DNA from: an uncultured Tropicimonas sp. | Lineage (GTDB): Bacteria > Pseudomonadota > Alphaproteobacteria > Rhodobacterales > Rhodobacteraceae | Reading direction: 5' to 3' | Assembly: GCA_947495685.1 (NCBI GenBank) | Contig: CANLZY010000030.1 | Span: forward strand, 1-60,548 | DNA: 60,548 nt | In this document: positions 27,074-34,015 of the stretch, one piece after another | Layout of the letters: each line of letters begins with the position of its first letter | Position numbering within the stretch: the stretch's first letter is position 1 | The notes under the pieces: model-generated | What the model was told of the DNA's origin: nothing | Database searches by the model: none | What the model saw: only the letters and a program-made list of their open reading frames with translations | Translations under genes and position numbers: made by a program

Positions 27074-27994
27074 ATGTTGATCGACAGCATCCGCCTCTTC
27101 CTCAGGATTGCCGAGAAAGGCAGCATGGTGGCCGCCGGGCGCGAAGTTGGCCTGTCCGCGTCCACGGTGTCCGAAAGGCTGGCCTTCCTTGAAGCCCATT
27201 ACGGGGTCGTCCTGTTCAACCGGACCACCCGCTCCCTGAGCCTGACCGACGAGGGGCGAACGCTACTGGAAGGCGCAAGGGCGGTCTTGAGTGAGATCGA
27301 CGATCTGGATGCGCGCATCCGGCATGGGGCCGAGACTCTTTCAGGACCGATCCGGGTCAGTGCCCCGGTTGATCTCGGGAGAACGGTCGTCACACAAGCC
27401 GTAACAGCCTTCACCGAAGCGCATCCGTCCATCTCGATCGAGCTGGCGCTCTCAGATGGCTACGTGGACCTCGTCGGCCAGGGGTTTGATATCGCGCTCC
27501 GGTTTGGCACCGTGGCTGACAGCACCCTGCGGGCCCGCACTCTCGGGGCGTACCGGCGGATCGTCTGCGCCGCCCCCTCCTACCTTGCAGAGCATGGAAC
27601 CCCAAACACGCCGGCCGAGTTGATCAATCACAACTGCCTTGTCATGCGCTTTGGCTTGACCCTGGACAATATCTGGCGATTTGGAGAGGGCAAGGAAGCC
27701 CAAGTTGTCACCGTTCGAGGCGACAAGGTTGTCAACGACGGCTGGCTGATACGCCAGTGGGCACTTGAGGGCCGCGGCATCATTCTGAAATCGGAACTTG
27801 ATGTCGCGGATGATCTGTCGTCCGGACGGCTTGTCGCTCTCCTTGAAGACGAAGCCCCACCGCCCAATCCTCTGCAAATGGTGTTTCCTCCTGGGCGTGC
27901 GCAGCCACGGCGGGTCAGGGCGCTGGCCGAAAACATTTCGGCAATCATGAAGGCGCGAGGGCAAACCAACGGCGAAACGACTCGCCAAAGCTGA
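27074..27994 (+). CDS. LysR-family transcriptional regulator
   Basis: A 306-aa regulator. The N-terminal winged helix reads MLIDSIRLFLRIAEKGSMVA then GREVGLSASTVSERLAFLE, the standard LysR HTH, followed by an effector-binding domain with VSAPVDLGRTVV. I start it at the ATG at 27074 because family members begin at this point; the frame is open to 27002. Divergent from the ABM monooxygenase gene, with the expected arrangement for control of both promoters in the space between. Confidence 0.92.
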   Translation: MLIDSIRLFLRIAEKGSMVAAGREVGLSASTVSERLAFLEAHYGVVLFNRTTRSLSLTDEGRTLLEGARAVLSEIDDLDARIRHGAETLSGPIRVSAPVDLGRTVVTQAVTAFTEAHPSISIELALSDGYVDLVGQGFDIALRFGTVADSTLRARTLGAYRRIVCAAPSYLAEHGTPNTPAELINHNCLVMRFGLTLDNIWRFGEGKEAQVVTVRGDKVVNDGWLIRQWALEGRGIILKSELDVADDLSSGRLVALLEDEAPPPNPLQMVFPPGRAQPRRVRALAENISAIMKARGQTNGETTRQS

Positions 27995-28372
27995 CTTGGA
28001 CTGCGAGTGCCAGGAATGTCGGCTGTGGGCCGGTCGCGATTGCAAAGACCGAGCGGCTCAAAGTTCGTTCTTTCCACGAGCACTACTTGCCGCAAACCTC
28101 AGTGAACGCCAGCTATACGTCTTTGATGTCGAATCCCTGACCACGCCAAGCGCATGCTTCATACGCCTGCAGCGAATGCCAGTACCTCGAAGATGTCTCA
28201 GCGGGATCGGCTGCTTGACGCCGGCGGAATGTCATGTTGGCGCGCCGGCATCTGAGCAGCAGAAGCGGAGATTTGGTCGCCGGCGCGCCTGTCGTCGGGT
28301 GATCCAGTCCCGACGCGAGGGGCGTTCTGCCCCGTCAAGGCAGCGGCGCCCGGAGGCGCCGCCGTGGTGCTG
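27995..28372. other. intergenic with a GC hairpin
   Basis: About 380 bases between the LysR gene and the stop of the leftward small gene. I see no gene. A perfect 8-bp stem, GCGGCGCC (28343-28350) with GGCGCCGC (28355-28362), lies 11 nt beyond the small gene's stop and may end that transcript, though it lacks a U-run. Confidence 0.55.
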
Positions 28373-28795
28373 CTACGCGTCTTCGAGTACGTTCATAGTG
28401 ACATGCACAGCTTCGACGGAATCGAGCACCAACGCGATCGCATCATGCAACCGCCGCAGCAGGCCTGCGCTCTGCAGCAGCTCCCTCGCGCGATCATCAT
28501 GGCTGACGGTCTCGTAGCCGCCGTTGTTGTCGCACTCGTCGTGTTGCCAGCCGCGCTCGGTGCCTTTCTCGGCCTCGCGCTCCAGGTTGGCGATTAGCGT
28601 GTCGAGTTCCTGAACCATTTCCTCGTCGAAAATCTGGCCGAAGCCGAGGCGCGTGGAGATGTGCACCACCATCCCCCGGCGCGAGGGCTGGAGATGCAGC
28701 AGGGTCGAACCCGACAGCATGGCCCGGGCTGTGCGGCGGAGGGTGAGCGCGTGCTCGACCCGTTCGACGAGTGTCGTGTTTTCCAGGTCATTCAT
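28373..28795 (-). CDS. small hypothetical protein coupled to the PemK-like gene
   Basis: A 140-aa soluble protein with no named motif. A C-terminal helical stretch (HDDRARELLQSAGLLRRLHD) is the clearest element. Its ATG overlaps the upstream stop by 4 nt (ATGA), so it is made with the PemK-like protein. As the second gene of a pair it could be a partner or antitoxin-like protein, but it has no DNA-binding motif I can see. Confidence 0.6.
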   Translation of the reverse strand: MNDLENTTLVERVEHALTLRRTARAMLSGSTLLHLQPSRRGMVVHISTRLGFGQIFDEEMVQELDTLIANLEREAEKGTERGWQHDECDNNGGYETVSHDDRARELLQSAGLLRRLHDAIALVLDSVEAVHVTMNVLEDA

Positions 28796-29346
28796 TGCGA
28801 GGCCTCCTGAATCCGGGTGATGCGGCGGGGGTGACGGTGTTCCACCACGAATGGGCGTGGTGCTCGGGATCGATTCCGACGTCTCCGAGAGGCACGCCGG
28901 TCGGCGGCGATGTCGGCTTCGGCGTGGATGCGAGCACGGATCTCGTTCATCCGTTTGCAGGCATTCTCATCGAGCCTTCCGAGCACCGGCGTTCCGGCTG
29001 GACCGCCGGCAACGAAGCCGGGGGCGTCCAGCGGTACGAGCAGCCGGCGGGCACCGACGAACCGGGTCCGTTGGTGAAGCCCCGCTGTTTTAAGAGCTTT
29101 CTGGGATTGAACCGGGATCTCGTAGCCGCAATTTGCGGTGGTGGACGATGTCGTGCCGTAGGCAAGCTGCGCGAACGACGAACCTGCTACGGAAACGAGG
29201 TCCAGCACCAGGCAAGGCCTAATCTTGGGCGTCGCCGTGCCGTCCTCTTCGGCCACGGGGAACCGATAGGAGACGACATCGCCGATGCCGAGCGCCTCCT
29301 GCCAGTTCGGGGTTTCGGTGTCATGGGCAAGGGTAGTTTCGAGCAT
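28792..29346 (-). CDS. PemK/MazF-like SH3-fold protein
   Basis: A 184-aa protein starting at the ATG at 29346 with AGGAGC upstream. Residues about 20-110 resemble the PemK/MazF core: GDVVSYRFP, KIRPCLVLDLV, then QLAYGTTS and a VPLD strand. In true MazF toxins the motif after the R-P dipeptide and a C-terminal Thr/Ser are catalytic. Here the order is kept but the C-terminal third is a long basic tail. Toxin activity is a guess from the fold. It is co-expressed with the 140-aa gene. Confidence 0.45.
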   Translation of the reverse strand: MLETTLAHDTETPNWQEALGIGDVVSYRFPVAEEDGTATPKIRPCLVLDLVSVAGSSFAQLAYGTTSSTTANCGYEIPVQSQKALKTAGLHQRTRFVGARRLLVPLDAPGFVAGGPAGTPVLGRLDENACKRMNEIRARIHAEADIAADRRASRRRRNRSRAPRPFVVEHRHPRRITRIQEASQ

Positions 29347-29415
29347 GATGTGCTCCTGTTGAGAAACTCGCCGCGCCTCCCGATCTCGCCCCCTGTCTTT
29401 CTTGGCGGGGACCGC

Positions 29416-29451
29416 ATCCTCGTGCGCGACACCTGGCGCGTGCACGAGGAT
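29416..29451 (-). other. strong hairpin downstream of the IS200-type transposase
   Basis: A perfect 10-bp stem ATCCTCGTGC (29416-29425) with GCACGAGGAT (29442-29451) around a 16-nt loop, 33 nt beyond the tnpA stop. Subterminal hairpins recognised by TnpA are a hallmark of IS200/IS605 ends, so this may be the right-end hairpin. It could also be a terminator. Confidence 0.45.
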
Positions 29452-29483
29452 GTCGGCGTCCCGCCCGACCACATTCGGTCTCT

Positions 29484-29918
29484 CTATTGCTGTTTCACCA
29501 GAAGGGCCGAGCTGCTTGGGTCGCGCTCGACATGGTGCTCGAGGTAGCGTTCAACGACGGCCTCGGTCACATAGCCGGAGGACGCGGAGTAGAAGCCTCT
29601 GGACCAGAATCCCGGGAACCGATCCCGTTGCGCAAGTTCGGGAAAATCCCGGCGCGCCTCCCGGGACGCTCTACCTTTCAGCCGTTGGACGACCTCTGAA
29701 ATCGCCAAGCGAGGCGGGATGTCGAGATAGAGATGGGCATGATCGGTGGACAGAACGGAGCGGATGATTCTTACCCCGAGCTCATCGCAGGTCTGGACGA
29801 TGCTCTCGCCAACGCGGTCCCGGACCCGACCAGTCAGGATCGGGGAGCGATATTTGGTTGAGAACACAATGTGGTAGCGATGATGATGGCGCGCGTGGCT
29901 TGAACTTGCAGGGCACAT
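29484..29918 (-). CDS. tnpA: IS200/IS605-family TnpA transposase (Y1, HUH)
   Basis: A 144-aa Y1 transposase. The metal-binding HUH motif is TDHAHLYLDI near 64-73 and the catalytic Tyr is in SSGYVTEAVVERYLEHH near 113-130. I start it at the ATG at 29918, with GAGGAG upstream. No tnpB lies next to it, so it is IS200-like, single-gene. A hairpin (GATTTCA 29941-29947 with TGAAATC 29954-29960) lies just upstream and another just downstream, as expected for element ends. Transposes by single-strand peel-and-paste. Confidence 0.9.
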   Translation of the reverse strand: MCPASSSHARHHHRYHIVFSTKYRSPILTGRVRDRVGESIVQTCDELGVRIIRSVLSTDHAHLYLDIPPRLAISEVVQRLKGRASREARRDFPELAQRDRFPGFWSRGFYSASSGYVTEAVVERYLEHHVERDPSSSALLVKQQ

Positions 29919-30474
29919 GACAACTCCTCTGGGTTTGCTGGATTTCACCGCATTGAAATCCGGCGAACGCAGAAGGGCGCAGGCGATGGCGGGGGGTTGG
30001 GGAGAGGAGAGCGCAATCTCCTCCCTCAGGAGCCTGGGGGTGTCGGGGGGCGTGCGGAACGCTCCCCGACCCGTCGGAGACGCCCTGTTCGGGTGTCGAG
30101 AGGGGGCAAACGCGGCGAGCAAGTGCCCCATTCGCCCCGCTGGAGGCGGCCGGAAAGTGTGCAGAGAGAGGCGGCGAGCGGTCTCTGCCCGGGGTGTCCA
30201 GAGGGGTGGCACGTCCTATGGTCCGGCTGAAGGCCCCTGGCGGGTGTGGGAGGGCGGCGCACCTCCCGCGCGGCGCGTCAGCGGCGCTCGGGGTCCAGGG
30301 GTGTCCCCTGGCGAACGACAGCCTGTGCACAAAGGCGCGAAGCGCCGACTGCGCAGGCTGTTTAGTGAGTAGAGACCACCGCGCACCCCATCATACCGGC
30401 CCTTCGAACAACGCGATTTCCGGATCCCGATTGTCAGCAACATCTCCTGCGCTCCGCCGCTCCAGGAGATGCAC
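29919..30474. other. intergenic, upstream of the relaxase
   Basis: About 550 very G-rich bases between the transposase and relaxase genes. I see no gene. It holds the IS200 left-end hairpin (29941-29960) and the inverted repeats described as an oriT candidate at 30295-30358. Confidence 0.6.
30295..30358 (+). other. candidate oriT: clustered inverted repeats
   Basis: Two adjacent structures lie about 110 nt upstream of the relaxase start. One is CCAGGGG (30295-30301) with CCCCTGG (30305-30311). The other is an outer stem GCCTGTGCA (30321-30329) with TGCGCAGGC (30350-30358), one wobble, enclosing GGCGC (30334-30338) with GCGCC (30342-30346). MOBV-type nick regions are inverted repeats upstream of the relaxase gene. 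No conserved nick sequence was identified. Confidence 0.45.
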
Positions 30475-31821
30475 ATGCCCGCCGAACCATCCACCGATTT
30501 CCCCGTTGTCCTCCGCTTCGAGGGCATGTTCCCCGCCGATCTCGGTGGTTTCGAGAAACACCGCACCCGCAAGGGCGGCGACCTCGGACATGTCGACAAG
30601 TCGAAGAGCGATTTGAACCGTCGGCTTCACGGGAAAGAGGACTGGGCGGAACGCACGCTTGCGGAGATCGAAGAGATGAAGGCGGAGAACTTCACCGACG
30701 AGATCGAGACGCTGACCCGGCGGCGGCGCAAGTCGGAGCTGCAAAAGCGCATCGTCGAAGGTCCGCGCGATCCCTGGCGGGCAACCCGGCACGGGCCGAT
30801 GCGCGAGGTGATCCTGACCGCCAACCGGAAATGGTTCGACGAGATCGAGGACCTGGGCGATTGCATGGTGTTCGACAAGCGCGAGCGCGATTTCGAGACG
30901 CTCGCCCTTGCCTGGCTGAAGTTGAACTTCGGCGACGACATGGTTCATGCTCGGGCGGATCTCGACGAGACCGCCTATCACATCCACGCCGTCATCGTGC
31001 CGAAGGTCCAGGTGAACCTGAATGGCACCAAGCGGTGGATGCTCCAGCCCTCGAAACACATGGCGGTAAAGAAGTACGAGGCGGCGCAGGACAGCGTCGG
31101 TGTGTGGTTCTCCACGCTCGGCCTCTGTCGTGGCGAACGCCGCGCCGCGGCCATCCGGGAGGCGCGCCTGGCGGGGGAAATACCGGATCAGAAGCTCTAT
31201 CGCCACCATGTCCGCACGGTCGATTGGCGCAAGGCGGAGGACACGCGGCTTGTCGAGAAAGGTCAGGATCTGGACAAGCGCGAAGAGGATCTGGCGGCCT
31301 CGAAGAAGTTGCAGTCGTCTCGGCAAGAGGTCATCGAAGCCCGCGAGGCCGCCGTTGAGGTTCGCGAGACCGCCGTGGATGCGCGCGAGGACGATGCCGA
31401 CGCGATCCTGGCGGTGGGCGAGGCGATTTCCAGCGGGCAGTTCACGATCGAGACTGACACGGACGACCCTGACACGCCGCGCCTTCGAAACGCACCCGAT
31501 GCCAGGCCCGGCATCCTGGCGAGCCTCAGGGCACGCATGGACAAGGCTCCCGGCGCCGTGACACGGGCGCTTCGGGTCTTCTCCGGCGCGTTCTCCAGGC
31601 TACGGGAGGATGCGAAGACGGAAGCACGTGCCGAACTTGAGCGCGACATCGACGAGATCCGCCGCGCCGATGACAGCATCGTGGAGATCGCGTCTCATCT
31701 CCCCGAACCCGAGCGTCGAGGCCTCGCGCAGATCCGCAAGTCGCTCACCGCGCGCATCCTGTCCCTGACCGGCGGGACGAGCGGACCCCGGGCCCGGGGC
31801 GATGGTTCGAAGAAGCGATGA
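30475..31821 (+). CDS. MOBV/Pre-like relaxase
   Basis: A 448-aa mobilisation protein. Mob_Pre features: the N-terminal HRTRKGGDLGHVDKSKSDLN block (about 29-48) and LDETAYHIHAVIVP with the HxH metal site (about 169-171). A long Glu/Arg-rich coiled-coil stretch (about 265-330) follows. I start at the second ATG (30475), since AGGAG ends directly before the first, leaving it no spacing, and is 6 nt from the second. It would nick oriT so that the element can be mobilised by a helper conjugation system. No type IV secretion genes are in the window. Confidence 0.8.
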   Translation: MPAEPSTDFPVVLRFEGMFPADLGGFEKHRTRKGGDLGHVDKSKSDLNRRLHGKEDWAERTLAEIEEMKAENFTDEIETLTRRRRKSELQKRIVEGPRDPWRATRHGPMREVILTANRKWFDEIEDLGDCMVFDKRERDFETLALAWLKLNFGDDMVHARADLDETAYHIHAVIVPKVQVNLNGTKRWMLQPSKHMAVKKYEAAQDSVGVWFSTLGLCRGERRAAAIREARLAGEIPDQKLYRHHVRTVDWRKAEDTRLVEKGQDLDKREEDLAASKKLQSSRQEVIEAREAAVEVRETAVDAREDDADAILAVGEAISSGQFTIETDTDDPDTPRLRNAPDARPGILASLRARMDKAPGAVTRALRVFSGAFSRLREDAKTEARAELERDIDEIRRADDSIVEIASHLPEPERRGLAQIRKSLTARILSLTGGTSGPRARGDGSKKR

Positions 31822-31993
31822 TGGGATCGGAAACGAAAAATGATTCACGCATTTTCAGCTGGTTGCGACCTGCGGGCGAACTATTTTTCGGAGATCATGG
31901 AGTCGCTCCCGACAGACGACCACACTATTCAATCGTCCCGAGCGGAATGACCCGCGACGGACGAAACGCAACCCGCTCACAGGAGCCTCTTTA

Positions 31994-32407
31994 ATGTCTT
32001 ATCGTCCCCTCACCCTTGTCGGTCATCCCCCCATCGTCTTCGCGCCCGCCGACGGACGCGGCAGCGGCGACGGCCCCGGCAAACGCACCGCCACGGAGCG
32101 CGCCTTCCAGTCACTCGAACGCGCCATCGATACTGACTCCAAGCGCCGACAGCGCCTCGAATCCGAGCGCCGCAAGGCCGTCGGCGCGACCTTCGCTGAC
32201 TGGATTGAAAACGTAGACCATGATCTGCGCGTCGAGATCTTCGCCGGACTCGAAGTTTCCGCCACCAAGGCTAATCGCAATCGCATCGCCTCGTACGAGG
32301 ATCGCCCCGACGAGGTCGACGACATCGTCGAACAGCGCCTCGCCGAGATCGAAGCGGCGAAGCTGGAAGCCAAGCGGAAGCCGGACGGTTCAACGTCGAA
32401 CGCTTGA
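31994..32407 (+). CDS. small hypothetical protein downstream of the relaxase
   Basis: A 137-aa charged protein with an AGGAG Shine-Dalgarno 7 nt before the ATG. The middle and end are helical and rich in Arg/Glu (KRRQRLESERRKAVG; VEQRLAEIEAAKLEAKRK). It may be an accessory mobilisation or DNA-binding protein by position. No family recognised. It is the last gene before the att-like sequence. Confidence 0.6.
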   Translation: MSYRPLTLVGHPPIVFAPADGRGSGDGPGKRTATERAFQSLERAIDTDSKRRQRLESERRKAVGATFADWIENVDHDLRVEIFAGLEVSATKANRNRIASYEDRPDEVDDIVEQRLAEIEAAKLEAKRKPDGSTSNA

Positions 32408-33283
32408 TGCCAGCGGCGCTCGTAGTCGGATCGAGTCCAATCTACACTTGACGCATGGGCTCCACTCCCAGCGTTGCCGTTCGCCAAAGACCAAATCCCA
32501 CCCCCGCAACCGGATTTTCAAGTAAAGACAGACACTTACGGACGCGCCCGCAACGGCGCTCGTAAGCTGTTTTCTCTTGCTCACCACTTGCTCACCAAAA
32601 AGCCCGTTCTCCAGACGCAGTGTCGACATCCGCGCCAAGCGCACCGTATCACAGGCGAATCGGTCGTGTGGGGAAGCGTGCTAGATGTGGCGGAACTCGA
32701 CGGTTTGAGAGCGGCTCGGTCCTGCTGTTCCCCAGTTGAAAGCGTGAGAACGGAGATCGTTGCAAGCTCAGCCTGCTATTCCCGCCACTCGCGCGGAGAG
32801 GTGTGGAAATGCACGCGCAGCAAGGGGGATGGGGCGGGCATGTTTCATACCGGACGTTGAAGGAAGGCGCGGCGAACATCCATGAAGAGCCGATTGTGTA
32901 GAACAACTCGGGTTCTCGGCTATTTTGGAACATTTTTGAGCGTACAATCCCGGTAGGAGTTTTCGGCTAAGGGGGGCGACTAAATCTGCCCACGAACGCA
33001 ACGAGAGAGCCGAAAGGTTCGCGCTATGTTCACCCACTGAGCTCACCGATCTCCAAACGCGGTAGCCCGGGGGCAAACAGGAGGCCAAGCATCATGAGAC
33101 AGTTCTGAAAAAGTCGAAAGCCATTTCCTTCGGCGGCCTGCGCATTCCGACTTACATGTCAGAAACGAGAGAGACAGGCCTCCTAAGTAAGTACTTGGCT
33201 CGAATGACCGATGATCCAACTGTGCTGGGGGCAAAGTGCCACACTGAACCCAAGTGCCACGTTGAAGCCTAGACCTCCAATGG
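32408..33283. other. intergenic, possible element boundary
   Basis: Nearly 900 bases without a convincing gene, between the mobilisation genes and the AT-rich operon. It contains the att-like sequence at 32492-32511. Composition shifts from GC-rich to AT-rich within this stretch. The promoter of the operon must lie in its right half; I see no clear boxes. Confidence 0.6.
32492..32511 (+). repeat. candidate att remnant (near copy of tRNA-fMet 3' end)
   Basis: CAAATCC, C, ACCCCCGCAACC: 19 of 20 bases match the T-arm and acceptor end of the tRNA repeats at 381-428 and 9500-9547 (C instead of T at 32499). The rest of the tRNA is absent, so it is not a tRNA gene. If it is the far attachment site of the serine-recombinase element, that element spans about 9.5-32.5 kb. 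Confidence 0.55.
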
Positions 33284-34015
33284 GTGAACAACTACCGTCT
33301 ATTTATGGTGTTAAAGTGCTCACACACGTCCATCCTGTCTCAGGATAGCAGGGAGAAACTGCACTACGAGAGTGTGTGGTCCGCCCCTTCCGCCGGGTCG
33401 AACATTGGCAATCAGCAGCCGCAGTACCTTTCTAAAGTCGGGCGCTCCTCTCTAAAGCCCATTTTGGAGCGAATTCATCGGAACAATAGGGGTCAAGGTA
33501 AAGGCACGACGGGCCTTCTGGACGTCGGCTGCGGAAATGGTAGAAACTCATTTCTCGCAGCATCGATAGGTTTCAGCGTTGATGCGCTTGACATTTCCAG
33601 TTCAGCAATCGAGCTGGCGAAAAATTCCAGACCTGACGCTGACATCCGGTTCTTAAACACATCATTTTTTGAATTCGCGGCGCCAGATGAAGGCTATGCA
33701 GCCATACTTGATGACGGTTTTTTTCACCACCTCCGGCCGGCCTGCCATGAGTACTATGTTGAAAAAATTCGTCAATTACTTCGGCCAGATACTGGCAGAT
33801 TCATTCTTGTGCACCTTGTCGACACAGAGTCAAATAGAGCACAGAGGCATTACATTGACGATCCCAACGCTATACACTTCACTAGACTATACAAGCCAGA
33901 AAACATCAACGAGATTTTCTCGACACAGGGTTTCACAACACTGAAGGTGGAGCCTGATGCCGACGCCTCCGGAAGAGAGTTTTCTATACACTTATTAAGT
34001 GCTGTTCATGACTAA
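33284..34015 (+). CDS. class I SAM-dependent methyltransferase (inositol operon, gene 1)
   Basis: A 243-aa methyltransferase. The SAM motif I is LLDVGCGNGRNSFLAASIGF (about 78-97), followed by DALDISSSAIELAKN with the Asp that binds the ribose. Motif-post regions (DDGFFHHLRP, LLRPDTGRFILVHL) are normal for small-molecule methyltransferases of the UbiE/TehB type. The frame opens with GTG at 33284; an ATG at 33305 is the other possible start, neither with a strong ribosome-binding site. The stop overlaps the glycosyltransferase ATG by 8 nt. Substrate unknown; perhaps the product of the downstream enzymes. Confidence 0.88.
   Translation: MNNYRLFMVLKCSHTSILSQDSREKLHYESVWSAPSAGSNIGNQQPQYLSKVGRSSLKPILERIHRNNRGQGKGTTGLLDVGCGNGRNSFLAASIGFSVDALDISSSAIELAKNSRPDADIRFLNTSFFEFAAPDEGYAAILDDGFFHHLRPACHEYYVEKIRQLLRPDTGRFILVHLVDTESNRAQRHYIDDPNAIHFTRLYKPENINEIFSTQGFTTLKVEPDADASGREFSIHLLSAVHD

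Noticed and set aside
27996-28517. Gene after the LysR regulator on the plus strand
   Set aside because: The frame is antisense to the coupled small gene at 28373-28795 and lacks a ribosome-binding site.
29917-30372. Open frame upstream of the relaxase
   Set aside because: The product is low-complexity Gly/Arg/Pro and overlaps shadow frames on both strands; it looks like GC-rich non-coding DNA.
32492-32511. A second tRNA gene
   Set aside because: Only the T-arm and acceptor-like end is present; there is no D-arm, anticodon arm or 5' acceptor strand.
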